Source: Zoogloeaceae bacterium | Lineage (GTDB): Bacteria > Pseudomonadota > Gammaproteobacteria > Burkholderiales > Rhodocyclaceae | DNA: 39,744 bases | Direction of reading: 5' to 3' | Assembly: GCA_031271025.1 (NCBI GenBank) | Contig: JAISWQ010000171.1 | Coordinates: forward strand, 1 to 39,744 | Shown here: positions 8,165 to 18,547 of the stretch, in pieces | Layout of the letters: the number at the start of each line of letters is the position of its first letter | Position numbering within the stretch: the stretch's first letter is position 1 | Translations under genes and position numbers: made by a program | The notes under the pieces: generated by a model | Told to the model about the DNA's origin: nothing | Database searches by the model: none | What the model saw: the letters and a program-made list of their open reading frames with translations, nothing else

Positions 8165-9267
8165 TGTTGTTGTGGCTTGCTCAAGGATTGGCACAGAATG
8201 TGCGTGGCTTCAACGTGATCAACTACATCACGCTGCGCACGGTGCTGGCGGCACTGACCGCGCTTTTTCTGTCGCTGGCGCTGGGGCCGGGCGTGATCCG
8301 CTGGCTGGCCGCGAAAAAGGTCGGTCAGCCGGTACGCGGCGACGGGCCGGAAACCCATCTGGTCAAATCCGGCACGCCGACGATGGGCGGCATTCTGGTG
8401 TTGATTGTGGTGGCGCTCACCACCCTGCTCTGGGGCGATCTCGGCAACCGCTATGTGTGGACGGTATTGGTGGTGACGCTGGGCTACGGCCTCGTCGGCT
8501 GGTACGACGACTGGAAAAAAGTGGTTTTCCGCGATCCGGAGGGGCTTGCCGCGCGCTGGAAATTTTTCTGGCAGTCGGTGCTGGGGATTGGCGCGGCGCT
8601 TTTCCTCGCCTTTTCCTCGCACCTGCCGGAACAGACCCAGTTCATCGTGCCTTTCTTCAAGAGCGTAACCTATCCGCTGGGCATCTGGGGGTTTGTCGCG
8701 CTTACCTATTGCGTCATCGTTGGTACCTCCAACGCCGTCAATCTGACCGACGGCGCGGATGGTCTCGCCATTCTGCCGACGGCGATGATCGCCGCCGCCT
8801 TTGTGATCTTCGCCTACGTGGCGGGCAATTCCATTTACGCCACGTACCTGCTGGTGCCCTATGTGCCGGGCGCGGGCGAACTCTGCATTCTGCTGGGCGC
8901 GATTGCCGGGGCTGGGCTGGGGTTCCTCTGGTTCAACGCCTATCCGGCGGCGGTGTTCATGGGGGATGTCGGCGCGCTGTCGCTGGGCGCGGCGCTGGGC
9001 TGCGTCGCGGTAATCGTGCGCCAGGAAATCGTGCTTTTGATCATGGGCGGCGTCTTCGTTGCGGAAACCCTCTCCGTCATGGCGCAGGTTGGCTGGTTCA
9101 AATACACCCGCAAGAAATACGGCGAGGGACGCCGTCTTCTGAAGATGGCGCCCCTGCATCACCATTTTGAAAAGAGCGGCTGGAAGGAAACGCAGGTGGT
9201 GGTGCGTTTCTGGATCATCACCATCATGCTGGTGCTGATGGGGCTTTCTTCGCTCAAGGTGCGCTGA
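8164..9267 (+). CDS. mraY: Phospho-MurNAc-pentapeptide transferase MraY
   Basis: MraY moves phospho-MurNAc-pentapeptide from UDP to undecaprenyl phosphate, making lipid I at the inner membrane. The 367-residue product is highly hydrophobic with about ten membrane segments. It contains the family motifs: [18 protein letters not shown], the Asp-Asp pair in [18 protein letters not shown], and the histidine-rich [12 protein letters not shown]. The length is standard. The ATG overlaps the murEF TGA (TGATG) and one base separates it from murD. Confidence 0.97.
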   Translation: MLLWLAQGLAQNVRGFNVINYITLRTVLAALTALFLSLALGPGVIRWLAAKKVGQPVRGDGPETHLVKSGTPTMGGILVLIVVALTTLLWGDLGNRYVWTVLVVTLGYGLVGWYDDWKKVVFRDPEGLAARWKFFWQSVLGIGAALFLAFSSHLPEQTQFIVPFFKSVTYPLGIWGFVALTYCVIVGTSNAVNLTDGADGLAILPTAMIAAAFVIFAYVAGNSIYATYLLVPYVPGAGELCILLGAIAGAGLGFLWFNAYPAAVFMGDVGALSLGAALGCVAVIVRQEIVLLIMGGVFVAETLSVMAQVGWFKYTRKKYGEGRRLLKMAPLHHHFEKSGWKETQVVVRFWIITIMLVLMGLSSLKVR

Positions 9268-9268
9268 C

Positions 9269-10642
9269 ATGGAACTACGGGAAAAACGCTTCGTAGTGGC
9301 GGGTCTGGGCGAATCCGGCCTTGCCATGACCCGATGGCTATACCGGGAAGGCGCGGCGCTGCGCGTTGCCGACAGCCGCCAGACGCCGCCCAATGGCGCG
9401 GTGCTGGCCGCCTTTGCGCCAGAGATCGAAATCCTTGCCGGCGCGTTTACGGAGGAAACCTTCGCGGAGGCGGAAATGATTGCGCTTTCGCCTGGCGTGC
9501 CGCTGGCGACGCCCGCCATCGCGGCGGCACAGGCGCGCGGCGTGCCAGTGGTCTCCGAAGTCGATCTGTTTTGCCTGGCGCTTGCCCGTTATGCGCCACA
9601 TTCCCGCGTCCTCGCCATTACCGGCTCCAACGGCAAGACCACCACGACCGCCCTGACGGCGCACTTGCTGAATGGCGCGGGGGTTTCTGCCGTGGCGTGC
9701 GGCAATATTTCGCCTTCGCTTCTGGATGCCTTCATGGCGGCGCAGGATACCGGGCGTTTTCCCGCCGTCTGGGTGCTGGAACTTTCCAGCTTCCAGTTGG
9801 AAACCACGCACACCCTGCCGGCGCTTGCCGCGACGGTGCTGAATGTTTCCGCCGATCATCTGGATCGCTACGCGGGTTCTCTCGATGTCTACGCCACCGC
9901 CAAGGCGCGGATTTTCCAGGGCTGCGCCTTCCGCGTCCTGAACCGCAATGACGATTACAGTCTGGCGTTGGGGGGGTGCGGCGCGGGGCTGGTGACATTC
10001 GGTCTCGATTCCGCGCCGCGCGCCGGACATTACGGCATCTCGAAAAAACGGATTTGTCTGGGCGCCACACCGCTCGTCGCGCTGGCCGACTTGCCGCTTG
10101 CGGGCTTGCACAATGCGGCCAACGTCATGGCCGCGCTGGCGCTCTGCCGCGCCGCCGGGGCGAGCGCGGAACAGGTGTTGCCCGCGCTGGCCGGTTTCAG
10201 GGGCTTGCCGCATCGCGTCGAGACCGTGACGGAAGTGCGGGGCGTGCTTTACGTTGACGATTCCAAGGGTACCAACGTCGGCGCGACACTGGCCGCGATC
10301 GAGGGCATGGGCAGAAAGGTGGCCGTGGTGCTGGGAGGCGACGGCAAGGGACAGGATTTCGCGCCGCTGGCGTCCGCCCTGGAAAAACATGGGCGTGCCG
10401 TGGCGCTGATCGGACGCGACGCAGAGCGGATCGCCAGCGCCATCGCCGCCGCGAAACTGCCGCAAAAATTCTGCGCCAGTATGGAAGAAGCCGTGAGCTG
10501 GCTTGGGCAACAGGCGCAATCCGGCGACTGCGTGCTCCTTTCCCCGGCGTGCGCCAGTTGGGATATGTACAGGGATTACGTCGAACGGGCGGATCGGTTT
10601 CGCGCGGCGGTCGCGCGGCTGGCGGGAGGCGTGACCGCATGA
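9269..10642 (+). CDS. murD: UDP-N-acetylmuramoyl-L-alanine--D-glutamate ligase
   Basis: MurD adds D-glutamate to UDP-MurNAc-L-Ala in the cytoplasm. The product has 457 residues. It shows the N-terminal nucleotide-fold start [12 protein letters not shown], the P-loop GSNGKTTT from residue 119, [19 protein letters not shown], and the C-terminal [12 protein letters not shown] and [12 protein letters not shown] blocks. All are typical of MurD rather than the other Mur ligases. Its stop overlaps the ftsW start. Confidence 0.96.
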   Translation: MELREKRFVVAGLGESGLAMTRWLYREGAALRVADSRQTPPNGAVLAAFAPEIEILAGAFTEETFAEAEMIALSPGVPLATPAIAAAQARGVPVVSEVDLFCLALARYAPHSRVLAITGSNGKTTTTALTAHLLNGAGVSAVACGNISPSLLDAFMAAQDTGRFPAVWVLELSSFQLETTHTLPALAATVLNVSADHLDRYAGSLDVYATAKARIFQGCAFRVLNRNDDYSLALGGCGAGLVTFGLDSAPRAGHYGISKKRICLGATPLVALADLPLAGLHNAANVMAALALCRAAGASAEQVLPALAGFRGLPHRVETVTEVRGVLYVDDSKGTNVGATLAAIEGMGRKVAVVLGGDGKGQDFAPLASALEKHGRAVALIGRDAERIASAIAAAKLPQKFCASMEEAVSWLGQQAQSGDCVLLSPACASWDMYRDYVERADRFRAAVARLAGGVTA

Positions 10643-11790
10643 TGCTGGATGTCCTGGACGCGCCGCGCCGGCAAACGGCGGAAGTGGATATGGTGCTGCT
10701 CTGGAGCGCCCTGTTTCTGCTTGCGCTGGGGGTGGTGATGGTCTATTCCACCACTGCCTACCGCAACGAGACTTCCGGCATTTCCCATGCCTACCATCTG
10801 GTACACCACCTGACCTATCTCTGCATCGGGCTGGTGGTGAGTGCGCTGGCCTTTCAGATTCGCCTTACGCTCTGGCAGAGTCTTGCGCCCTGGCTTTTTC
10901 TGCTGGGCGTGGTTTTACTGATCCTGGTGCTGACGCCCCTGGGAACCAACATAAATGGCGCGCAACGCTGGATTCGCCTGGGATCGCTCAGCGTGCAACC
11001 TTCGGAATTCGTCAAGCTCTTCGCGCTCCTCTACGCGGCGGATTACACGGTACGCAAGATCAATATCATGCACGATTTGAAGCGTGCCTTTTTGCCGATG
11101 GCGGTTTCCATGTCCATCGTGGGCTGCCTGCTGCTGCTGGAATCGGATTTCGGCGCTTTTGTGGTCATCGTGTTGCCGGCGATGGGTATCCTCTTTCTGG
11201 GCGGCTTGCGCGCGCGTCTTTTTGCCGTGCTGACCGCTTTGCTGCTCCTGTCGTTTTCGCTCATGATTGCCTTGTCGGCCTATCGTCTCGCGCGTTTTCG
11301 GGTTTTTCTGGATCCCTGGCAGGAACCGCTGGGCGGGGGCTATCAGGTCACACATGCCTGGATGGCGCTGGGGCGCGGCGGGTGGCTGGGGGTTGGGCTG
11401 GGACAGAGCATCGAAAAGAAACTCTATCTGCCGGAGGCGCACACCGATTTCCTCCTCGCCATCATCGGCGAGGAACTGGGGTTTGTCGGGATACTGGTGG
11501 TGGTGGCGCTCTTTGCCCTGATTGTGCGCCGCGCCTTTGCCATTGGGCGGCAATGCGTGCAACTGGAACTGTTCTATTCGGCCCTGGTGGCGATGGGGAT
11601 CGGCATCTGGATAGGGGTGCAGGGAGGCATCAATCTGGGCGTAAATGTCGGTCTGCTGCCCACCAAGGGGTTGCCCCTGCCGCTGATGAGCTATGGCGGC
11701 ACGGGTCTTGTCGTCAATTGCGTGGCGTTTGCCATTCTCCTGCGCGTGGATTGGGAAAACCGGCAACTGATGCGGGGACGGCAGGTATGA
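10639..11790 (+). CDS. ftsW: Septal peptidoglycan glycosyltransferase FtsW
   Basis: FtsW is the SEDS-family polymerase that works with FtsI at the septum. The product has 383 residues and about ten hydrophobic segments. Family motifs include the [10 protein letters not shown] first helix, [18 protein letters not shown], and the C-terminal [20 protein letters not shown] 10639 is chosen because GGGAGG (10624-10629) is well placed and the start overlaps the murD stop (ATGA). The frame is open further upstream, but that part is murD read in another frame. A second ATG at 10642 is also possible. Confidence 0.95.
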   Translation: MMLDVLDAPRRQTAEVDMVLLWSALFLLALGVVMVYSTTAYRNETSGISHAYHLVHHLTYLCIGLVVSALAFQIRLTLWQSLAPWLFLLGVVLLILVLTPLGTNINGAQRWIRLGSLSVQPSEFVKLFALLYAADYTVRKINIMHDLKRAFLPMAVSMSIVGCLLLLESDFGAFVVIVLPAMGILFLGGLRARLFAVLTALLLLSFSLMIALSAYRLARFRVFLDPWQEPLGGGYQVTHAWMALGRGGWLGVGLGQSIEKKLYLPEAHTDFLLAIIGEELGFVGILVVVALFALIVRRAFAIGRQCVQLELFYSALVAMGIGIWIGVQGGINLGVNVGLLPTKGLPLPLMSYGGTGLVVNCVAFAILLRVDWENRQLMRGRQV

Positions 11791-12865
11791 AGCGTCTGGA
11801 CAAAACCGTACTCGTCATGGCGGGCGGCACTGGCGGTCATATCTTTCCGGCGCTGGCCGTGGCGGATGTGTTGCGGGATACGGGCTGGCGCGTGGTCTGG
11901 CTGGGAAACCCGGAGGGCATGGAAGGCCGCATCGTGCCGCCGCGCGGCTACGATCTGGAAACCTTGCGCTTTGCCGCCCTGCGCGGCAAGGGACTGTTGC
12001 GCAAGCTCGCGCTGCCGTTCAATCTGCTGCGCGGTTTCTGGCAGGCCGCGAAAATCCTGAAGCGGGTGCAGCCTGCCGTGGCGATCGGCATGGGCGGTTA
12101 TGTCACCTTTCCCGGTGGGGTGATGGCGATGCTGCTGGGCGTCCCTTTCTCATTCACGAACAGAATTCCATTCCGGGTCTGGCCAACCGGGTGCTGGCCA
12201 GATTTGCCCGCCGGGTGTTGACCGGCTTCCCCGATGTCTTCCCGAAAGGGGTCTGGGTCGGCAATCCGGTGCGGAACGCGATTGCGGCGCTGGCCGCGCC
12301 TTCCTCGCCGGAGGACAGGGACGCCACGCCGGAGGATGCGCCGCTGCGTCTGCTGGTGGTGGGCGGCAGCCTGGGCGCGCAGGCGCTGAACCGCGTCATC
12401 CCGCGGGGATTGGCGCTGCTGCCGGAAGCCAGACGGCCGCAGGTGGTGCATCAGTCGGGTGAAAAACATCTGGCGGACTTGCGGGCCAATTACGTGGCGG
12501 CGGGTGTGGTCGCGCATTGCGTGGACTTCATCGACGACATGGCGGGCGCTTATACATGGGCGGATCTGGCGATCTGCCGCGCCGGGGCGATCACCATCGC
12601 CGAGCTTGCGGCAGCGGGGGTTCCTGCCGTGCTCGTGCCTTTTCCCCATGCGGTCGACGATCACCAGACCGCCAACGCGAGGTTTTTGTCCACAGCGGGC
12701 GGCGCGTTCCTCCTGCCGCAAGACGAATTGACGCCGGAAGCGGTTGCCCGTATCGGCAACTACAGCCGCGGCCAGTTGCGGGAAATGGCGGCGAAGGCGC
12801 GCGCGCTGGCGCGTCCCGACGCGGCAGAAGCGGTGGCCGCCGTCGTGGAGGAAATTGCGCAATGA
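11787..12865 (+). pseudogene. murG: Lipid II synthase MurG, interrupted by an apparent one-base deletion
   Basis: MurG transfers GlcNAc to lipid I on the inner face of the membrane. The first part reads correctly from [27 protein letters not shown] through [11 protein letters not shown] to about 12148. Then the frame runs into unrelated residues and a stop near 12219. The second part continues one frame over as [20 protein letters not shown] and VVGGSLGAQALN up to TGA 12863-12865. Adding one base in the T-run at 12146-12148 (CCTTTCTC to CCTTTTCTC) restores a normal 359-residue MurG. The gene is essential and the neighbours are intact, so a sequencing error is more likely than true loss. The start overlaps the ftsW stop and the end overlaps murC. 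Confidence 0.88.
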
Positions 12866-14274
12866 AGCACAAGGTCAAACACATTCATTTCGTCGGCATT
12901 GGCGGCTCTGGCATGAGCGGCATTGCCGAGGTTTTCAAGAATCTTGGTTATGTGGTCACCGGCTCCGATCTTGCGGTTTCCGCCGTTACCGGCAGACTGG
13001 CGGCAATCGGCATTCCCGTGGCGATCGGACATACGGCGGGCAATATCGCCGGGGCGCAGGCCGTGGTGGTTTCCACCGCTGTCAGGGAAGACAACCCGGA
13101 AGTCGCCGCCGCGCGGGAAGCGCGGATTCCCGTGGTGCCGCGCGCCCAGATGCTGGCGGAACTGATGCGCCTGAAACAGGGGATTGCCATCGCCGGAACC
13201 CACGGCAAAACCACGACGACCAGCCTCGTCGCCAGCATTCTCGCCGAAGCGGAACTGGATCCCACCTTCGTCATCGGCGGACGTCTCAATGCCGCCGGGG
13301 CGAACGCGCGTCTGGGCAAGGGCGATTTCCTGGTGGCCGAGGCGGACGAATCGGATGCTTCCTTCCTCTATCTCACGCCGGTGATTTCGGTTGTCACCAA
13401 TATCGACGCCGACCACATGGAAACCTATGGCCATGATTTCGCGCGTCTAAAACAGACTTTTGTCGAATTCCTGAATCGCCTGCCGTTCTATGGCGTTGCC
13501 GTGCTGTGCCAGGATGATCCCAACGTGCGGGAAATTTTGCCGCAGGTGCCCAAGCAGGTGCTGCGCTACGGTCTGACGCCGGAAGCCAATTTCTACGCCG
13601 AAAACATCCGCGCCGAGGGCGGCAGGATGCACTTCGACGTGGTACGGGTCAATGGCCGCGTTTCGCGCCTGCCGGTGACGCTCAATGCGCCGGGACTGCA
13701 CAATGTGTTGAACGCGCTGGCGGCTATCGGGGTGGCCACCGAAGTGCAGGCGCCGGATGCGGCCATCGTCAGGGCGCTGGCCGAGTTCAAGGGCGTGGGG
13801 CGGCGTTTTCAGCGTTATGGCGAGATTCCGCTCCCGGCGGGCGGCAGTTTCACCCTGGTCGACGATTACGGCCATCATCCGGTGGAAATGGCGGCAACCC
13901 TTGCCGCCGCGCGGCACGCTTTTCCGGGACGGCGGCTGCTGCTGGCGTTCCAGCCGCACCGTTACAGCCGTACCCGCGACTGCTTCGAGGATTTCGTCAA
14001 GGTGCTCTCCAGCGTCGATGTGCTGCTGCTCACCGAGGTGTATCCGGCCGGAGAAGCGCCCATTGTGGCGGCGGACGGGCGCAGTCTGGCGCGTGCCCTG
14101 CGGGTAGTGGGCAAGGTGGAGCCGGTATTCGTCGAAGCCGTGGCGGATTTGCCGCGGGCGGCGCTGGAAATTGCCCGTGATGGCGATGTGGTGCTGACGA
14201 TGGGGGCAGGTTCCATCGGTAACGTCCCGGCAAAAATAGCCGACTTAACAAACGGCATGAAAAATGCTTTGTAA
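12862..14274 (+). CDS. murC: UDP-N-acetylmuramate--L-alanine ligase
   Basis: MurC starts the peptide stem by adding L-alanine to UDP-MurNAc. The 470-residue product has the N-terminal [18 protein letters not shown], the P-loop GTHGKTTTT at residues 112-120, EADESDASF, the [11 protein letters not shown] block, and the C-terminal [11 protein letters not shown] and [11 protein letters not shown]. All are diagnostic for MurC. ATG 12862 overlaps the murG stop (ATGA). The frame is open far upstream but that stretch is murG. murB, which follows murC in E. coli, is absent here; ddlB comes next after 27 bases. Confidence 0.96.
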   Translation: MKHKVKHIHFVGIGGSGMSGIAEVFKNLGYVVTGSDLAVSAVTGRLAAIGIPVAIGHTAGNIAGAQAVVVSTAVREDNPEVAAAREARIPVVPRAQMLAELMRLKQGIAIAGTHGKTTTTSLVASILAEAELDPTFVIGGRLNAAGANARLGKGDFLVAEADESDASFLYLTPVISVVTNIDADHMETYGHDFARLKQTFVEFLNRLPFYGVAVLCQDDPNVREILPQVPKQVLRYGLTPEANFYAENIRAEGGRMHFDVVRVNGRVSRLPVTLNAPGLHNVLNALAAIGVATEVQAPDAAIVRALAEFKGVGRRFQRYGEIPLPAGGSFTLVDDYGHHPVEMAATLAAARHAFPGRRLLLAFQPHRYSRTRDCFEDFVKVLSSVDVLLLTEVYPAGEAPIVAADGRSLARALRVVGKVEPVFVEAVADLPRAALEIARDGDVVLTMGAGSIGNVPAKIADLTNGMKNAL

Positions 14275-14301
14275 GATTATGATTCAAAAAGGTAAAACGG
14301 A

Positions 14302-15231
14302 ATGAAAACGCGGTTTGGCAAAGTCGTCGTGCTGATGGGCGGAAGTTCCGCCGAACGCGCGGTTTCCCTGCAAAGCGGGGAAGGCGTGCTGAAGGCGCTG
14401 CTCGCGCAAGGCATAGACGCGCATCCTTTCGATCCGGCAAGGGAACCGCTTTCCGCGTTGGCGGGCTATGACCGTGCCTTCATTGCCCTGCACGGGCGTC
14501 TGGGCGAGGATGGCGCCATGCAGGGGGTGCTGGAAACGCTGGGCATTCCCTATACCGGTCCGGGCGTGCTGGCCTCGGCGCTGGCGATGGACAAGTGGCG
14601 CTCCAAGCTTGTCTGGCAGGCGGCAGGCTTGCCGGTGCCGGATTCCCGCCTTCTTTCCGCCGCCATGGATGCCGCCGCTTTTGCCGCCGTGGAAGCGGAA
14701 CTGGGCTTGCCGCTCTTCGTGAAACCGGCGCGGGAAGGTTCTTCGGTGGGCATCGTCAAGGTGCGCGAGGCGGGCGGGCTGCAAGCCGCGTTTGCCGAAG
14801 CGGCGCGGCACGATACGCTGGTGCTGGCGGAAAAAGCCATGATGGGCGGCGAATATACGGCGGCGATTCTGGGCGGACACGGCAATTGGCAGGTTTTGCC
14901 CCTTGTCAAGATTGAACCGGCCACGGATTTCTACGATTACGAAGCCAAATACCTGCGCGACGACACCCGTTACCTTTGCCCCGCGCCGCTCTCTGCGGAA
15001 CAGACGGCGGAAATTCAGGCCGGGGCGCTGGCGGCGTATCAGGCGCTGGGTTGTTCCGGCTGGTGCCGGGTGGATTTTTTGCTGGATACGGCGGGACGGC
15101 ATTATTTTCTGGAGGCCAACACTTCGCCGGGCATGACCCGTCATTCGCTCGTACCGATCGCGGCGCAGGCGGATGGGATTTCCTACGCGGAACTGGTCAT
15201 GAAAATCCTTTTGCTGACAGAAAAAGAGTGA
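14302..15231 (+). CDS. ddlB: D-alanine--D-alanine ligase
   Basis: Ddl makes the D-Ala-D-Ala dipeptide that MurF adds to the stem. The 309-residue product begins [18 protein letters not shown], has the ATP-grasp lid [16 protein letters not shown], then [17 protein letters not shown] and the metal- and substrate-binding end [17 protein letters not shown]. The length is typical of DdlB. It has its own weak ribosome binding site (ACGGA) and lies nine bases before ftsQ. Confidence 0.96.
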   Translation: MKTRFGKVVVLMGGSSAERAVSLQSGEGVLKALLAQGIDAHPFDPAREPLSALAGYDRAFIALHGRLGEDGAMQGVLETLGIPYTGPGVLASALAMDKWRSKLVWQAAGLPVPDSRLLSAAMDAAAFAAVEAELGLPLFVKPAREGSSVGIVKVREAGGLQAAFAEAARHDTLVLAEKAMMGGEYTAAILGGHGNWQVLPLVKIEPATDFYDYEAKYLRDDTRYLCPAPLSAEQTAEIQAGALAAYQALGCSGWCRVDFLLDTAGRHYFLEANTSPGMTRHSLVPIAAQADGISYAELVMKILLLTEKE

Positions 15232-15240
15232 GCGTGATGA

Positions 15241-15999
15241 ATGTGGAACCGGCCTCTATCCCTGAATGCCATTGCCGACCTGCTTTTTGTAACAGGCGCG
15301 GCGATGTTGCTGGCGGCAGGCGTCATCTGGATGTCGCGGCAACCCTTTGCGCCTGTCCGCGTGGTCCGCTTGTCCGCGCCGCTGAAGCATGTTGCCTGGC
15401 AGGATCTGGAAGAAGCGGTGCAGACGCAAGGGCAGGGCAATTTTTTCCTGGTCTCGCTCGAAAGACTGCGCGCGACACTGGAAACCATGCCCTGGGTGCG
15501 CAGGGCGATGGTGCAGCGCGTCTGGCCAGACCAGTTGCTCGTGACGCTGGAAGAACATCAGCCCGTGGCGCGCTGGGGGCAATCCGATACGGAATGGGTG
15601 AACCATTTCGGCGAGGTCTTTGCCGCGCCGCTGACGATAGGCACAACGCCTCGTCTGCCGCGCTTTTCCGGTTCGGCGGATGCTTCGGTGATCCTGTTGC
15701 GTCAATACGAGGTCGCGGCACGGACGTTTGCGCCTCTGGGCGTGAAGCCGACGGCGCTGAGTTTTTCCTCGCGCCGCGCGCTGGATATTCGCCTGGACAA
15801 TGGTTTGCTGCTGCGTCTGGGACGGGAGCAGGGCAAAGCGCCGGTGGCGGCGCGTCTTGCGCGTTTTGTCGCGGTCTGGCCGCAGGAAGTGGCGGGGCGG
15901 ACGCCGCCGCCGCAGATTGCGGATCTGCGCTATCCCAATGGGTTTACGTTATATCCGAAAGGCAGCCGCGCCGCGCGGCCTGTTGTGCAGGAGGAATGA
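15241..15999 (+). CDS. ftsQ: Cell division protein FtsQ
   Basis: FtsQ is the bitopic scaffold of the FtsQLB complex. The product has 252 residues with a short cytoplasmic start, one membrane segment at about 10-32 (AIADLLFVTGAAMLLAAGVIW), and a POTRA domain (PVRVVRLSAPLKHVAWQDL onward). The beta-domain blocks LERLRATLETMPWVRRAMVQRVWPDQL and VEHQP-like EEHQPVARWG follow. Position between ddlB and ftsA supports the call. ATG 15241 gives a normal N-terminus; the preceding GTG/ATG triplets around 15234-15239 are in other frames. Confidence 0.92.
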   Translation: MWNRPLSLNAIADLLFVTGAAMLLAAGVIWMSRQPFAPVRVVRLSAPLKHVAWQDLEEAVQTQGQGNFFLVSLERLRATLETMPWVRRAMVQRVWPDQLLVTLEEHQPVARWGQSDTEWVNHFGEVFAAPLTIGTTPRLPRFSGSADASVILLRQYEVAARTFAPLGVKPTALSFSSRRALDIRLDNGLLLRLGREQGKAPVAARLARFVAVWPQEVAGRTPPPQIADLRYPNGFTLYPKGSRAARPVVQEE

Positions 16000-16003
16000 A
16001 GCA

Positions 16004-17251
16004 ATGAGCAATGGCAACAGGGATCTGATCGTGGGTCTCGATATTGGCACCTCGAAGATCGTGGCGCTGGTGGCGGAATTTACCGCCGAAGGCCATTTGA
16101 ACATCATCGGTGTTGGCGATCAGGCGTCGCGTGGCCTCAACAAGGGCGTAGTGGTGAACGTCGAGGAAACCGTGGCCACCATCAACCGTGTCATAGAGGA
16201 AGTGGAACTGATGGCGGGTTGCCAGGTGCGTGAGGTTTATACCGGCATCGCGGGCAGCCACATCAAGAGCTTCGATTCCAAAGGCATGGTGGCGGTCAAG
16301 GGCAAGGAAGTCAGCACCACCGACGTGGAACGGGTGATGGAAACAGCACGCGCCATGCCGATTCCGGACGGACAGAAAATCCTGCACAACCTGTGTCAGG
16401 AATTCGTGATCGACGGCCAGGATGGCTACCGCGAGCCGATTGGCATAACCGGAACGCGCCTGGAAGTGAATGTGCATATCGTCACCGGCGCGGTTTCCGC
16501 AGCGCAGAACATCATGAAGTGTGTGCGCCGTGCGGGTCTTGAAGTCTGCGACATCGTGCTGCAACCGCTGGCTTCCAGTCATGCCGTGCTTTCCGAGGAA
16601 GAAAAGGACATTGGCGTCTGCCTGCTCGACATCGGCGGTGGCACTACCGACATTGCGGTCTGGCGCCGGGGCGCGATTCGTTACACGGCGGTGATTCCTG
16701 TCGCGGGCAGCCAGGTAACGCGTGACATCGCCGATTATTTCCGCACCTCGGTCAAAAGCGCCGAGGACGTCAAGCACCGATACGGTTACGCCCTGGCCGC
16801 CCTGGCAGACCCGGAAGCGTCCCTGGAAATTCCCGGCGCGGATGAGGATGTGGATGAGGACAAGAGTACAGCCAGGCAGCTTTCCCGTCAGGCGCTTGCG
16901 GAAGTCATCGAGGCGCGGCTGGAGGAACTCTATGGTCTCGTGCAACAGGAGCTGGCGCAGTCCGGCTACGAGCACAGGCTTTCCGCCGGTATCGTGCTCA
17001 CCGGCGGCTCGGCGCAAATGCCCGGCATGATTGAACTGGGCCAGGAAATCTTCCACATGCCGGTACGCCTGGGCGTGCCGAAATACAAGGGGAGCCTTGC
17101 CGACATCGTGCGGACGCCTCGCTATGCCACGGCGTATGGTCTCTTGCTGGAAGCGCAGCAGCAGCGTCTACGTGGCCAGAAAGTCAAGGAGACCCGTTCC
17201 ATCAAGGACATTTTTTCCCGCATGTCGTCCTGGTTCGAAAAGAATTTTTAA
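16004..17251 (+). CDS. ftsA: Cell division protein FtsA
   Basis: FtsA is the actin-like protein that tethers FtsZ to the inner membrane and recruits later divisome proteins. The 415-residue product has the actin-fold ATP motifs LIVGLDIGTSKIVALVAEF near the start and CLLDIGGGTTDIAVW in the middle. It also has the 1C domain (STTDVERVMETARAMP) and GIVLTGGSAQMPGM. The C-terminus FSRMSSWFEKNF is the amphipathic membrane-binding helix. ATG 16004 follows AGGAGGAATG closely. The frame extends upstream inside ftsQ, which is not coding in this frame. Confidence 0.96.
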   Translation: MSNGNRDLIVGLDIGTSKIVALVAEFTAEGHLNIIGVGDQASRGLNKGVVVNVEETVATINRVIEEVELMAGCQVREVYTGIAGSHIKSFDSKGMVAVKGKEVSTTDVERVMETARAMPIPDGQKILHNLCQEFVIDGQDGYREPIGITGTRLEVNVHIVTGAVSAAQNIMKCVRRAGLEVCDIVLQPLASSHAVLSEEEKDIGVCLLDIGGGTTDIAVWRRGAIRYTAVIPVAGSQVTRDIADYFRTSVKSAEDVKHRYGYALAALADPEASLEIPGADEDVDEDKSTARQLSRQALAEVIEARLEELYGLVQQELAQSGYEHRLSAGIVLTGGSAQMPGMIELGQEIFHMPVRLGVPKYKGSLADIVRTPRYATAYGLLLEAQQQRLRGQKVKETRSIKDIFSRMSSWFEKNF

Positions 17252-17292
17252 CCTCGGTTCACCAACGTTTCATCTCTCACAGGAGTTTTACC

Positions 17293-18447
17293 ATGCAATT
17301 CAACATCATCGACAAAGACAGCTCCATCATCAAGGTCATCGGCGTTGGGGGGGCTGGCGGCAACGCCGTTCTTCACATGATCGAGGAAGGCGTTCAGGGC
17401 GTGGATTTCATCGTCGCCAACACCGATGCCCAGGTGCTGAACAGCAATCCGGCCAAGGCCAAGATTTCGCTGGGTACGTTGGGCGCAGGCAGCAAATGGG
17501 AAGCCGGCAAGGCCGCAGCAGAAGCCAACCGCGAAGCCATCCGCGAACAGATCTCTGGCGCGCAAATGCTCTTCATCGCCGCCGGCATGGGCGGCGGCAC
17601 CGGCACGGGAGCCGCGCCGGTCGTGGCAGAAATGGCGAAGGAAATGGGAATTCTCACCGTCGGCGTGGTTTTCAGACCCTTTGAGCTGGAAGCCCAGCGC
17701 CGCATGGAGAATGCTGAATATGGCATCAAACAACTGGCCCAATATGTAAATTCCCTCATTGTCATCCAGAACGAGGAACTGTTGAAGATGTTCCCGGACA
17801 GCACCCAGAAGGCTGCCTACGCCGCAGCGAATGACGTGCTGAAAAACGCTGTTGGCGGCATCGTGGAAATCATCACCAGGGAAGGCATCGTGAACGTCGA
17901 CTTTGAAGACGTGCGCACGGTGATGAGTGAACCCGGGCGCGCCATGATGGGATCCTGCTCCGCGACGGGTGATGACCGTGCCAGCATCGCCGTCGCACAG
18001 GCGCTGAACTCGCCTCTTCTGGAAGGCGTGGAACTGACCAACGCCAAGGGTGTCGTGGTGAACATTACCGCTCACAGCGATAGCCTCAAAATGTCGGAAG
18101 TCAAGGAAATACTGACGAAGGTGCATAGCTGTGCCTGCGCGGATGCGCATATCATCTATGGCGCAGTCTATGATGACAACATGGGTGATGAACTGCGCGT
18201 TACCGTGGTGGTCACGGGGCTGGGCAGCTCCACGGCGAGGCTGACGGTCGTGTCCGAAAATGGGGGGCAGGCGACAGGTACGCACGATTCCATGCCGCTG
18301 GAGGGCCGCGATATTTCCGAGTTGCCGGCAATCACCAGGAGGCAACTGCTGGGCGGCGCGATGGTGGCGCGCAGCCCGCGCCGCAGCTCCGCCCAGGGCT
18401 GCATGCCCGCTGCCATTCCCGCCTTCCTGAAGATAGCCGCAGATTGA
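17293..18447 (+). CDS. ftsZ: Cell division tubulin FtsZ, first copy
   Basis: FtsZ is the GTPase that forms the Z ring. The 384-residue product starts like other betaproteobacterial FtsZs (IIDKDSSIIKVIGVGGAGGNAV). It has the intact tubulin signature GGGTGTG at 100-106, and in PFELEAQRRM it keeps Glu133 and Arg137 at the places of the catalytic-region Glu and Arg of E. coli. The T7 loop NVDFEDVR (201-208) has both aspartates. A linker of about 60 residues leads to the C-terminal peptide IPAFLKIAAD, which binds FtsA and ZipA-like partners. Odd points are four cysteines (222, 280, 282, 370), where E. coli FtsZ has none, and VNSLI in place of the usual VDSLI. The gene sits 41 bases after ftsA with GGAG before its ATG, and ends at its own terminator. 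Confidence 0.96.
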   Translation: MQFNIIDKDSSIIKVIGVGGAGGNAVLHMIEEGVQGVDFIVANTDAQVLNSNPAKAKISLGTLGAGSKWEAGKAAAEANREAIREQISGAQMLFIAAGMGGGTGTGAAPVVAEMAKEMGILTVGVVFRPFELEAQRRMENAEYGIKQLAQYVNSLIVIQNEELLKMFPDSTQKAAYAAANDVLKNAVGGIVEIITREGIVNVDFEDVRTVMSEPGRAMMGSCSATGDDRASIAVAQALNSPLLEGVELTNAKGVVVNITAHSDSLKMSEVKEILTKVHSCACADAHIIYGAVYDDNMGDELRVTVVVTGLGSSTARLTVVSENGGQATGTHDSMPLEGRDISELPAITRRQLLGGAMVARSPRRSSAQGCMPAAIPAFLKIAAD

Positions 18448-18455
18448 GAGAGGGA

Positions 18456-18521
18456 ACGTCCCCCGCCGCTTTCCACCCCGCTGTGCTCACGGGGGAAAAT
18501 GCGGCGGGGCGGCGTTTTTTT
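18456..18521 (+). terminator. Terminator after the first ftsZ
   Basis: CCCCGCCGC (18461-18469) pairs with GCGGCGGGG (18501-18509), and AACG with CGTT extends the stem across small mismatches. A run of seven T follows. The loop holds GTGCTCACGGG, which also occurs in the hairpin after the second ftsZ. Confidence 0.85.
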
Positions 18522-18547
18522 GAATACGGCAGATATGGAGTCTTGCC

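Noticed and set aside
7963..9519. A 518-codon open frame on the - strand opposite mraY
   Set aside because: It is antisense to MraY, with a hydrophilic, low-complexity translation and no recognisable motif.
12140..12160. Programmed ribosomal frameshifting in murG
   Set aside because: There is no classical slippery heptamer with a downstream pseudoknot or internal ribosome binding signal, and a single missing T explains it more simply. Kept only as a possibility.
14275..14301. Loss of murB from the cluster as an anomaly
   Set aside because: murB is also outside the cluster in several betaproteobacteria, so its absence between murC and ddlB is ordinary.
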